The notes below the pieces were generated by a model. That model ran no database searches. It worked only from the letters and a program-made list of their open reading frames with translations, and was not told where the DNA came from. A program made the position numbers and the translations under genes. Of a DNA stretch of 64,000 nucleotides, positions 1-7,356 are shown piece after piece; position 1 is the stretch's first letter; each line of letters begins with the position of its first letter. This DNA comes from Alphaproteobacteria bacterium (GTDB lineage Bacteria; Pseudomonadota; Alphaproteobacteria; UBA2136; UBA6156), in contig JAIXQG010000002.1 in the NCBI GenBank assembly GCA_027485835.1, positions 574,232-638,231 on the forward strand, written 5' to 3'.

Positions 1-1
1 T

Positions 2-1192
2 GGCCTGAAAGAGTTGCTGGATACTGATGAATTTGAACACGATGCCGGTGGCCTTGTGGTGGCACTGGGTGTGGATACGACCGGCCAGCCGGTGTATGCC
101 GACATCGCCAAGATGCCGCACAGCCTGATTGCGGGGACGACGGGTTCGGGGAAATCGGTGGCGATCAATGCGTTTATCTTGAGCCTGCTGTACCGCCTGA
201 CGCCGGACCAGCTGCGCTTTGTGATGATCGACCCGAAGATGCTGGAGTTGAGCATTTACAATGATATTCCGCACTTGCTGACCCCTGTGATTACTGACCC
301 GAACAAGGCTGCGGCGGCGTTGAACTGGGTGGTGAAGGAAATGGAAAACCGCTACCGGTTGATGAGCGAGATTGGTGTGAAGAACATCATTGGTTTTAAT
401 GAAAAGTTTGCGACCATGCAGGCCGAAGGCAAGGTGCCGACTAAGCTGGTGCAGGTGGGTTTTGACCTGAACACCGGCCAGCCGCGCCATGAAGAGCAGC
501 CGCTGGCGACCAAGCCGATGCCCTACATTGTAGTGGTGATTGACGAGCTGGCCGACCTGATGATGGTTGCCGGTAAGGCCGTGGAATTTAGCATTGCACG
601 TTTGACCCAGATGGCGCGGGCGAGTGGGATTCACCTACTGGTGGCCACCCAGCGCCCGAGCGTGGACGTTGTGACCGGGCTTATTAAAGCCAATATCCCG
701 ACGCGTATTTCGTTCAGTGTGGCCAGTAAGATTGACAGCCGCACGGTGCTGGACAGCATGGGTGCCGAAGCCTTGCTGGGCAAGGGGGACATGCTGCACT
801 TGGCAAATGGTTCCAATAACCTGCAACGCTGCCATGGCGCCTTTGTGAGTGAGGATGAGTGTACTAAGGTGGCGCAATACCTGAAGAGCCAGGCCGAGCC
901 GAGCTACGTGGAAGACGTGTTCAAGGCCGGTGCCGCACTGGTGCCCGGTAGCAAGGAAGCCAAGGCTGCGGCCGCTGCGGGCGACGAGGGTGAGGATGGC
1001 GAAGAAGGCGATCTGTATGGTCAGGCCGTGGATATTATCTCCCGCGAGAACAAGGCCAGCACCAGCTTTTTGCAGCGCAGCCTGAAGATTGGTTATAACC
1101 GTGCCGCGGACCTGATTGACCGGATGGAGAGTGAGGGGTTGATTTCGGCGCCGAATCATGTTGGTAAACGAGAAGTCTTGGCACGTCGTTGA
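2..1192 (+). CDS. ftsK: DNA translocase FtsK, C-terminal part (5' truncated by window edge)
   Basis: The reading frame is open to the first bases of the window, so the N-terminal membrane domain and linker lie outside. What remains is the RecA-like motor: Walker A GTTGSGKS at about nt 134-157, Walker B VVVIDELADLMM at about nt 530-570, and the ATQRPS segment. The last 60 residues form the winged-helix gamma domain (DLYGQAVDIISRE, then LQRSLKIGYNRAADLIDRM) that reads KOPS sites. The family pumps chromosomal DNA through the division septum and activates XerCD recombination at dif. An acidic Gly/Glu-rich linker separates motor and gamma domains. Identification is very secure; the true start is not visible. 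Confidence 0.97.
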   Translation, partial: GLKELLDTDEFEHDAGGLVVALGVDTTGQPVYADIAKMPHSLIAGTTGSGKSVAINAFILSLLYRLTPDQLRFVMIDPKMLELSIYNDIPHLLTPVITDPNKAAAALNWVVKEMENRYRLMSEIGVKNIIGFNEKFATMQAEGKVPTKLVQVGFDLNTGQPRHEEQPLATKPMPYIVVVIDELADLMMVAGKAVEFSIARLTQMARASGIHLLVATQRPSVDVVTGLIKANIPTRISFSVASKIDSRTVLDSMGAEALLGKGDMLHLANGSNNLQRCHGAFVSEDECTKVAQYLKSQAEPSYVEDVFKAGAALVPGSKEAKAAAAAGDEGEDGEEGDLYGQAVDIISRENKASTSFLQRSLKIGYNRAADLIDRMESEGLISAPNHVGKREVLARR

Positions 1193-1214
1193 TGTGAACA
1201 TCTCTCATACAACA

Positions 1215-1244
1215 AAACCCTGCTGATGAGGCAGGGTTTGTCAT
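1215..1244. terminator. Rho-independent terminator after ftsK
   Basis: A 9-bp perfect stem (AAACCCTGC / GCAGGGTTT) with loop TGATGAG lies 22 nt after the ftsK stop and is followed by a T-rich run. It sits between ftsK and a convergent minus-strand gene, and the A run on the left side could make it work in both directions. Confidence 0.85.
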
Positions 1245-1265
1245 TTTATTGAGTGGGCCAAGGGC

Positions 1266-1697
1266 TTAGGTGGTGGAGGCCTTTTGACCCTTGAAAGCCG
1301 CGTAATCGATACGGGGATTCCAGTCGAGCGCGGCGTCTGGGCCGGTACGTTGCAGGGAGACGTGCATGTCTTCGCCCTTGTTACGGATGTTGTCGAAGAA
1401 CAGCCATGTGCCACGGTTGGGCGTGAGAAACAGGAAATCGGTTGTCTTCAGGCTTGGCTTGCGACTGGCGGTTTCCTCGCTGCGCAGGAACTTGTAGAGT
1501 TCGCAGGCTACGCTCACATCGTCGTTGATTTCCTCGTCGGCGATAATCAGTGCATAGTTGAACTGCAGGACCAGATCTTGGGCCTGACTAAGGCTTTGAC
1601 AGAAGGTAGTGATACCGCCTGTTTGCGGATAGGATTCCTTGAGGCGTTCCGGATACGTCGGCTCGTGGTGACGGTTTTGCGTGAAGATCAGAATCAT
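1266..1697 (-). CDS. Hypothetical protein, 143 aa
   Basis: I do not recognise this family. The protein starts MILIFTQNRHHEP and has alternating hydrophobic and polar segments (for example FNYALIIADEEIND and DFLFLTPNRGTWLFFDN). This suggests a small soluble alpha/beta protein, possibly with a receiver-like fold, but no phospho-acceptor pattern is convincing. There is no signal peptide or membrane segment. It converges on ftsK, sharing the terminator region, and is followed on the other strand by another unknown gene. A longer reading frame on the plus strand over the same bases has poor protein-like composition and is taken as its shadow. Confidence 0.65.
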   Translation of the reverse strand: MILIFTQNRHHEPTYPERLKESYPQTGGITTFCQSLSQAQDLVLQFNYALIIADEEINDDVSVACELYKFLRSEETASRKPSLKTTDFLFLTPNRGTWLFFDNIRNKGEDMHVSLQRTGPDAALDWNPRIDYAAFKGQKASTT

Positions 1698-1875
1698 GAT
1701 CTTGATACCTTATGGAAGAGGGACGGGAGGGGTGGCGCGGGCAATTGCCCTAGTTTGGTGTGTCGCACGTTGGCACAAAACGGGGGGCGGATCAATTCTT
1801 GCTTTTGTATTTTGTATGCATTAGTAAGGTGGGTGGAAGAGCCTGATGGTCAGGCTTGGATTTTGGGGGATACCC

Positions 1876-2415
1876 ATGGCACGTTTTAATACGAAGGATG
1901 TTACCCGTTTAGGGTGGCTGATTTTGCAAAAGTCGAGCCGTTCTAATCAGCACGGTTGGCCCGAGGAAGACCGTTGCGAACTGGCGATTGCCGCCGGCAG
2001 CTGGCAACATTATGATAAGCGTGGCCTACCTCTTATGAGGCCGTTGGCGAGAAGTCGCATCCTGAGTCCCACCCGGGTGCTTCCGACGGACTCTGGCGAG
2101 AGAGCCTTTGATGCGCTTAGCTTACTGGAAGGAATGGCCAACGGTACGCAGGAGTTTGAAACTCAGTTGTGGAAGGTCCTCTGGCAAGAGTTTCATCTTG
2201 TCACGTTGCCGTGGCTGACCGAAGAGCTCTTGACTAAGCCTCCTGAGGTCGGTTCGCAGGAAGCGAACCGGCGCATCGTTATACGTCTTGATGTGCCGGG
2301 GATTACCTTTCAGGAGACCGAGCAGGACGACGAGCTGAGCTTGGCGCTCACTTTGCAGAGCCGTCGCATGAAGGAGGCCCGAGTGCGGGCACTGGAAGCT
2401 TCCCGTCCGACATGA
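1876..2415 (+). CDS. Hypothetical protein, 179 aa
   Basis: Unknown soluble protein beginning MARFNTKDVTRLGWLILQKS. The ATG at 1876 has GGGGGA five bases upstream. An in-frame ATG at 1846 also has GGAAG six bases upstream and would add ten residues (MVRLGFWGIP), so the start is uncertain. The C-terminal half is charged and probably helical (QEANRRIVIRLDVPG, then SRRMKEARVRALE). A strong terminator follows directly. It stands as its own unit between a minus-strand unknown gene and a minus-strand esterase. No function can be assigned. Confidence 0.7.
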   Translation: MARFNTKDVTRLGWLILQKSSRSNQHGWPEEDRCELAIAAGSWQHYDKRGLPLMRPLARSRILSPTRVLPTDSGERAFDALSLLEGMANGTQEFETQLWKVLWQEFHLVTLPWLTEELLTKPPEVGSQEANRRIVIRLDVPGITFQETEQDDELSLALTLQSRRMKEARVRALEASRPT

Positions 2416-2434
2416 ATCTGATTTACGACTCCAA

Positions 2435-2466
2435 GACCCCGGCTTTGACCGGGGTCGTTTTTTTTA
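2435..2466. terminator. Rho-independent terminator
   Basis: An 8-bp stem GACCCCGG / CCGGGGTC with loop CTTTGA is followed by G and nine T. It ends the upstream hypothetical gene and meets the stop codon of the convergent esterase gene. Confidence 0.9.
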
Positions 2467-3141
2467 GGATGTGTGCCAGAGGTTTTGGAGGAAGACGCTG
2501 ATATGGGCCAAGGTGGCGGCATCGATGCCGTGGCCGAGGTTCGGCAGGAGTTCGAGCGTGACCGGATAGCCGTGGGCACGGTAGGTGGCGGCGGCCTCGA
2601 CGCTGGCGTCGGCGGGGAGGACGTCGTCGTCTTCGCCATGCAGGATAAGCAGCGGTGGTTTGGTAGTGGGTTCGGGTGTGAAGTTGGGGGCGACGGAGAT
2701 GGCGCCGCAGCAGGTGATGACCGCGCCCGGTTGCTGGCTGAGTTGAGGCAGGCAGTGAAGGAGTGTCATACCGCCTTGCGAGAAGCCGAGCAAGGCGATG
2801 TGTGTGGAGGGAATGGCGTGGGTGGTGGCGACTTGGGCGATGAAACTATCGAGCTGGGGGATGAGGGTTTGCAGGCCGGTGGCGTCGCGGAAGGTCCAGC
2901 CTATGTCGCGGAACCATTGGCGGCCGAGGCCATCGGGCGTTGGGGCGGGGGCGTGCGGGCTGTAGACGGCCAAAGTTTCGGCCAGATTACCGAGTGTGGT
3001 TTTGAGGGGGGTGGCGAGCTGGATGAGATCATCGCCAGAGGAACCAAAACCGTGTAAACAGATTACAGCATGGGTGACCGCAGGGGGAACCATTGTGGGA
3101 CCGTTAATAGGGCCTGAGAAGGACGAGAAGGAGATTGTCAT
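2464..3141 (-). CDS. Alpha/beta hydrolase, phospholipase/carboxylesterase family
   Basis: The 225-residue protein fits the small carboxylesterase family (Abhydrolase_2, also called acyl-protein thioesterase-like). It has the oxyanion-hole segment LHGFGSSGDDL near residue 30, the nucleophile elbow GFSQGG near 120, the acid-loop segment LHGEDDDVLP near 170-180 and a catalytic His in LGHGID near the C-terminus. The expected reaction is hydrolysis of short acyl esters or lysophospholipids; the real substrate is unknown. There is no signal peptide, so it is probably cytoplasmic. Its ATG shares the CATG at 3139-3142 with the divergent lolA start, so each gene's promoter must lie inside the other gene. 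Confidence 0.88.
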   Translation of the reverse strand: MTISFSSFSGPINGPTMVPPAVTHAVICLHGFGSSGDDLIQLATPLKTTLGNLAETLAVYSPHAPAPTPDGLGRQWFRDIGWTFRDATGLQTLIPQLDSFIAQVATTHAIPSTHIALLGFSQGGMTLLHCLPQLSQQPGAVITCCGAISVAPNFTPEPTTKPPLLILHGEDDDVLPADASVEAAATYRAHGYPVTLELLPNLGHGIDAATLAHISVFLQNLWHTS

Positions 3142-3859
3142 GCGCGGATACTACGGAATTATGACGGGGTTGGCTATGAGTGTTGCGCTGGCCCATGGCG
3201 CATGGGCGCAAACACCCACACCTGCCAAGGGCAGTATTCTGGCGGGTGTGAAAACCGCGCATGTGGTGACCGCTACCAGTATTTTCATGCCGGGCCTGAG
3301 TGCCAGCACCAAGCGTGTGGAAGATTATTTTAATGATATTGGTAGCTTGCAGGCCGATTTTACCCAGACCGTGACCGGTGATACGCAGCCCAGTACGGGG
3401 ACGTTTTACTGGCGCAAACCCGGTAAGTTCCTGTGGTTGTACAAAACACCCGCTGCCCAAAAGATTGTAAGCACCGGAAGTGCGGTTTACTTTATTGACG
3501 ACCGCCAGCAGGCCACCCAGTTGCCGATGGATGCCGGTGTGGCGCGGTTGTTCAATGCCAAAAAGCTGAACCTGAGCCAGCAGGGCTTGCGGGCGACCGA
3601 TACCAAAGAGAATGGTCGGATGTTTAGCGTGACGTTTGCGGTGGAGAAGAAGATTGCAGCAGGTGAAAACAGCGGACTCGCCAAGCTGACCCTGACCTTT
3701 ACCAAGCTGGCCGGTGGCCGCATGTACCTGAGCCAGATGGATGCTGTGGATACGTTGAGCACCACCACACGTGTGGAGTTTAAGAACGTCAGCGAGAACG
3801 TGACACTGGTGAACAAGCTGTTTGAGTATACGCCGGGGGTTTACGATCAACGCAACTAA
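3140..3859 (+). CDS. lolA: Outer-membrane lipoprotein carrier protein LolA
   Basis: LolA carries lipoproteins through the periplasm from LolCDE to LolB or the outer membrane. The 239-residue product begins with a Sec signal peptide (LAMSVALAHGAWAQ). It then shows the family pattern: FNDIGSLQADFTQT, then GTFYWRKPGKFLWLYKTP, then a YFIDDRQQ strand, and ends with FKNVSENVTLVNKLFEY. The start at 3140 has AAGGAGA five bases upstream; longer in-frame starts lack the signal peptide at the N-terminus. lolA often follows ftsK in proteobacteria; here three genes lie between. The spacer between signal peptide and domain is long and Thr/Ala rich. Confidence 0.92.
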   Translation: MRGYYGIMTGLAMSVALAHGAWAQTPTPAKGSILAGVKTAHVVTATSIFMPGLSASTKRVEDYFNDIGSLQADFTQTVTGDTQPSTGTFYWRKPGKFLWLYKTPAAQKIVSTGSAVYFIDDRQQATQLPMDAGVARLFNAKKLNLSQQGLRATDTKENGRMFSVTFAVEKKIAAGENSGLAKLTLTFTKLAGGRMYLSQMDAVDTLSTTTRVEFKNVSENVTLVNKLFEYTPGVYDQRN

Positions 3860-3888
3860 GGTTTCGTTGTTTAGAAACGCACGGCCTG

Positions 3889-3998
3889 AAAAGGCCCCCA
3901 GACTCTTTTTGTCGCGGCTGATGTACCCTCTTCCTGTACACGGCGCCCCGCCAAAAAAACTCTGGATGACCTTTTCATGCTCGTGTGAGGTTCCTCAC
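3889..3998 (+). repeat. Two-hairpin dispersed repeat, copy A
   Basis: Hairpin 1 spans 3889-3975 (87 bp): arm AAAAGGCCCCCAGACTC pairs imperfectly with GAGTTTGG-type sequence ending CCTTTT, around a centre TGTACCCTCTTCCTGTACA. Nine bases later hairpin 2 (3985-3998) is the perfect stem GTGAGG-TT-CCTCAC. It starts 29 nt after the lolA stop and precedes motA. The same layout occurs near 17.0, 23.5, 35.6 and 48.3 kb. It could be an extragenic palindromic element or a structured 3' UTR. Confidence 0.8.
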
Positions 3999-4031
3999 CT
4001 TTGCGGTTTTTAAAGCGCGTAAAGGTCACAG

Positions 4032-4055
4032 GGGGTCGCGCAAAGCGGCCCCTTT
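4032..4055 (+). terminator. Hairpin with short T tract after repeat copy A
   Basis: An 8-bp stem GGGGTCGC / GCGGCCCC (one T-G wobble) with loop GCAAA is followed by TTTGTGTT. The bases at 4050-4068, overlapping its right arm, recur exactly at 15665-15683, also right after a hairpin. Confidence 0.6.
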
Positions 4056-4104
4056 GTGTTGGGAGGGCATTGGTGCTGTGCCGCGGGGCTGTTAGGTTAG
4101 CCTT

Positions 4105-4974
4105 ATGTTATTCCTGATTGGTCTTGTTGTTTGTTTGGGCTCGGTGGTGGGCGGTTACTTGATGCACCATGGCCAGTTGGCCGTGTTGTGGCAGCCGAGT
4201 GAGTTCATCATCATTGGTGGCGCCGCGATCGGGGCGTTTTTGATTTCTAACCCCGGCCACGTGCTGAAGGGTTTTGGTGGCGGTATGAAAGTACTGCTGA
4301 CCGGTTTGCCCTACTGGAAAAAAGAGCCCTACATGCAATTGATGGGCTTTTTCTTCGAGCTTTCCAAACTGATGCGCACCCAAGGCATTAAAGAAGTGGA
4401 ACAGCACATTGACCATCCGCATGACAGCAGCCTGTTTCAGAAGTTTCCGCTGCTGATGAAGGACCACCATGTGGAGGCCTTTATTTGCGATAACGTGCGT
4501 TTGATTGTGATGGGCAGCGGTATGCCCAACCAGTTGGAAGAATTGATGGATGAGGAAATTCATATTCACCACACTGAACGCAGCGCGATTGTGAACGCCC
4601 TTGCGAATATGGGTGATGGGATGCCGGCGCTCGGGATTGTAGCTGCGGTGCTTGGGGTGATTGTGACCATGGGGAGCATTACCGAACCACCCGAAATTTT
4701 GGGGAAACTGATTGGTGCGGCGCTGGTAGGGACCTTCTTTGGGGTGCTGATGGCCTATGGTGTGGTGGGGCCAATGGGTAAGAACATTGAAGCCCAGTAT
4801 AATGGTGAGCACGCGTTTTACATTTGCATTAAGATTGCGATTCTTAACTTTGCGCGCCAATTGAGCCCGCAGATTATTGCCGAGTTTACACGGAAACACA
4901 TGCCCTCGCCGGTACGGCCAAGCTTCCAGGAAGCTGAAGAATACCTGAACGGCCTGAGCGGCGGCGGTAAGTAA
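4105..4974 (+). CDS. motA: Flagellar motor stator protein MotA
   Basis: MotA, with MotB, forms the proton-conducting stator that turns the flagellar rotor. The 289-residue protein has four hydrophobic segments: two at the N-terminus (LFLIGLVVCLGSVVGGYL and FIIIGGAAIGAFLI) and two at about residues 171-192 (MPALGIVAAVLGVIVTM) and 202-224. A large cytoplasmic loop of about 120 residues lies between, as in the family. The conserved Pro is in GMPALG. The C-terminal tail ends with SFQEAEEYLNGL. motB starts one base after the stop, so the two are translated together. No clear Shine-Dalgarno precedes the ATG. Confidence 0.96.
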   Translation: MLFLIGLVVCLGSVVGGYLMHHGQLAVLWQPSEFIIIGGAAIGAFLISNPGHVLKGFGGGMKVLLTGLPYWKKEPYMQLMGFFFELSKLMRTQGIKEVEQHIDHPHDSSLFQKFPLLMKDHHVEAFICDNVRLIVMGSGMPNQLEELMDEEIHIHHTERSAIVNALANMGDGMPALGIVAAVLGVIVTMGSITEPPEILGKLIGAALVGTFFGVLMAYGVVGPMGKNIEAQYNGEHAFYICIKIAILNFARQLSPQIIAEFTRKHMPSPVRPSFQEAEEYLNGLSGGGK

Positions 4975-4975
4975 G

Positions 4976-5905
4976 ATGGCCGAAGGTAATAACGCACCGG
5001 AAAGTGGCGGCGGCGGCGGCGGGGGCGGTAGCAGCCCAGCCGTAATAGTTGTTAAGAAAAAAGCCCGTGGCCATGGCCATGGCCACCATGGTGGCGCTTG
5101 GAAAGTGGCGTATGCCGACTTTGTGACCGCGATGATGGCGTTCTTTTTGCTGTTATGGCTGCTGGCCAGCACGACAGAAGAACAGAAGGCCGGAATTGCC
5201 TACTACTTCAACCCCCCCAGCAATGCGAGCGAGTACGGTGGTGGACAGGGCATTATGAAGGGCAGCAGCGCGATTGCTGCAGATGAAACGGCCCCTGAAG
5301 AAGCCCCCATGATGCCGCCCGCCCAAGCCGACAAAGATGATGATATGGCAGTGCAGGCCAAGGAAGATGCGATGTTCCGCCAAGTAGCCGAACAGATTAA
5401 GCGCGCGGTGATGAACGTACCCGAGCTGAAGGCGCTGATGGACAATATGATTATCGATATGACGCCGGAGGGTTTGCGGATTACGATTACCGACAGTGCC
5501 GATCGGCCGTTGTTTGAAAACGGCAGTGCGGCAATGTTCCCCTACACCCGCGACATGATGGGTGTAGTGACCAACGTGCTGCTGCCGTTGCCGAACAGCT
5601 TGGCGATTGGGGGCCATACCGACGTAGTGCCGTACCGTGGCGCCGACCCCGTTTATACGAATTGGGAGCTTTCGTCGGATCGGGCGCAGATGACCCGCCG
5701 CGTGATGCAGCAGGAAGGCATGCCGGAGCGCCGTATGGGCCGTGTGGCCGGTTATGCCAGCCAACAGCCGCTGCTGGTAGACCAGCCGGAGGCGATTAAG
5801 AACCGCCGGATCACGATTATCATTTTACGTAGCAAGAAGGGCACGATTGCCGAGTTTACCGACCAAGGCCTGATTGCACCGGAAATGGGGCCGGAGATTC
5901 GCTAA
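4976..5905 (+). CDS. motB: Flagellar motor stator protein MotB
   Basis: MotB anchors the stator to peptidoglycan and holds the proton-binding aspartate. In this 309-residue protein that residue is D48 in YADFVTAMMAFFLLLWLL, the single membrane segment. The C-terminal half is an OmpA/Pal-like peptidoglycan-binding domain (AIGGHTDVVPYRG, then WELSSDRAQ, then NRRITIIIL). The N-terminal 40 residues are unusual: eight consecutive Gly at 11-18, then a Lys/Arg patch and a His/Gly run (RGHGHGHHGG). The short Pro/Glu-rich periplasmic linker (TAPEEAPMMPP) is where a plug helix would be. Expressed with motA. Confidence 0.96.
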   Translation: MAEGNNAPESGGGGGGGGSSPAVIVVKKKARGHGHGHHGGAWKVAYADFVTAMMAFFLLLWLLASTTEEQKAGIAYYFNPPSNASEYGGGQGIMKGSSAIAADETAPEEAPMMPPAQADKDDDMAVQAKEDAMFRQVAEQIKRAVMNVPELKALMDNMIIDMTPEGLRITITDSADRPLFENGSAAMFPYTRDMMGVVTNVLLPLPNSLAIGGHTDVVPYRGADPVYTNWELSSDRAQMTRRVMQQEGMPERRMGRVAGYASQQPLLVDQPEAIKNRRITIIILRSKKGTIAEFTDQGLIAPEMGPEIR

Positions 5906-5925
5906 ACCCTCTGAGAGATAAATGA

Positions 5926-5954
5926 AAAAGCCTCCCGTTGGGGAGGCTTTTGCG
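5926..5954. terminator. Bidirectional terminator between motB and wecB
   Basis: An 11-bp stem AAAAGCCTCCC / GGGAGGCTTTT with loop GTTG has a T run on one side and an A run on the other. It can therefore end both motB and the convergent wecB gene. Confidence 0.9.
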
Positions 5955-5963
5955 TGAGGCGGG

Positions 5964-7169
5964 TTAAGCCTTGTTGTAGGCTGGAGTGAAGGTGTTGGTG
6001 CGGGAGCCTTCTCCGGCCAGCAGGTTGAGAATCCGCTGGGTGGCGAGGCCGTCGCCGTAGGGGTTCACGGCATGGGCCATTTTGGTATAAGTGGCGGGGT
6101 TGTCGAGGAGGTCGCTGACATTATCGAAAATACCTTTTTCCGATGTACCGATCAGGCGGCAGGTGCCGGCCATGATGCCTTCCGGCCGTTCGGTCACTTC
6201 ACGCATCACCAGCACCGGTTTGCCAAGGGCGGGGCCTTCTTCCTGCAGGCCGCCGCTGTCGGTAAGGATGATGTGCGCGCGGCGCATGACCTGCACGAAG
6301 GCTGGGTAGTCGAGCGGTTGGGTCAGAATCACGTTGGGTAGGTTGCCGAGCATGGCGCGGACCGGTTCTTGCACGTGTTGGTTGAGGTGGACGGGGTAGA
6401 TGAAGATTTGCTGCGGGTAGCGCTTGGAAAGCTTGGCGATGGCCTTGCAGATGTGTTCGAAGCCTTCGCCGTAGCTTTCCCGCCGGTGGCCGGTGATGAG
6501 GATGTAGGGCTTGGAGAGGACGTCCTCGGTCAGTTCGGCTGGCAGGTTGGGGGTGGCGCCGTCGCCAATGCGCTCTACCGTAAGGTGCAGGGCGTCGATG
6601 ACCGGATTGCCGGTGATGAAGACGTTTTGGGTGATGCCTTCCTTAAACAAGGCTTCTGCCGCCGTAGCGGTGGGGGCGAAGTGCCAGTTGGCGATGTGGC
6701 CGATGAGGCGGCGGTTCACTTCTTCCGGGAACGGGGCGTAGTTGTCGTAGGTGCGCAGGCCCGCTTCGATGTGGGCGATCTGGATATGGTGGCGTTTGCC
6801 GGACTCGTTACGCACGTAGTAGTCGTAGCCATAATAGGCGGTGAGGGCGGCCATGAAGGCGGTGGTGGTATCGCCTTGGACCATGACCACGTCCGGTTGC
6901 TCTGCCTCCATCAGTGTGTGCAAGCCTGCCAGCAGTTTACCGGAGAGGAAGGCCAGCGGCTGCTTGGGTGCCATGACGTCGAGCGTGTGGTCGGGCTTGA
7001 TGTCGAACCAGTCGAGAATCGGCCAGAGCATTTCGCGGTGCTGGCCGGTAGAGACCGTGCAGAGTTGGAAGCGGGGATCGTTCTTCAGGGCGAGAATCAG
7101 GGGGGCGACTTTGATGGCTTCCGGACGGGTGCCGAACACAACCATGACTTTTTGGGGTGCTTTGCTCAT
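5964..7169 (-). CDS. wecB: UDP-N-acetylglucosamine 2-epimerase (non-hydrolysing)
   Basis: The enzyme interconverts UDP-GlcNAc and UDP-ManNAc for surface polysaccharide synthesis. Diagnostic segments are VVFGTRPEAIKVAPLI at the N-terminus, QGDTTTAFM, HIEAGLRT, ITGHRRES, the PVHLN motif, and LTDSGGLQEEGPALGKPVL followed by TERPEG. The product from the ATG at 7169 is 401 residues, close to the family length. A TTG at 7205 has GAGG seven bases upstream and would add 12 basic residues (beginning MPKRRHRR), so the start is not certain. It stands alone, facing away from the secreted protein at 7357; no sugar-pathway genes adjoin it. Confidence 0.94.
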   Translation of the reverse strand: MSKAPQKVMVVFGTRPEAIKVAPLILALKNDPRFQLCTVSTGQHREMLWPILDWFDIKPDHTLDVMAPKQPLAFLSGKLLAGLHTLMEAEQPDVVMVQGDTTTAFMAALTAYYGYDYYVRNESGKRHHIQIAHIEAGLRTYDNYAPFPEEVNRRLIGHIANWHFAPTATAAEALFKEGITQNVFITGNPVIDALHLTVERIGDGATPNLPAELTEDVLSKPYILITGHRRESYGEGFEHICKAIAKLSKRYPQQIFIYPVHLNQHVQEPVRAMLGNLPNVILTQPLDYPAFVQVMRRAHIILTDSGGLQEEGPALGKPVLVMREVTERPEGIMAGTCRLIGTSEKGIFDNVSDLLDNPATYTKMAHAVNPYGDGLATQRILNLLAGEGSRTNTFTPAYNKA

Positions 7170-7356
7170 AAGGTGTTGCATACGCCTATGGCGCCGTTTG
7201 GGCAAGCCGAATGCCTCTTGTAACAGCCCTGATTTGTGGCGGGGCGGCCATAGCGGGTGGGGTTGTTTGGCTTAGAGACGAGGGGAAACGTTGTGAAAGG
7301 ATGGTGGTTTTGCGAGAGTAGGTGTCAGAAATATTGGTGCAAACCCCCAAAAAGTT

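Noticed and set aside
1284..1889. A 201-codon plus-strand frame after ftsK
   Set aside because: It runs through the ftsK-distal unknown gene on the minus strand; the minus-strand product looks more protein-like. Not certain, but the minus strand is preferred.
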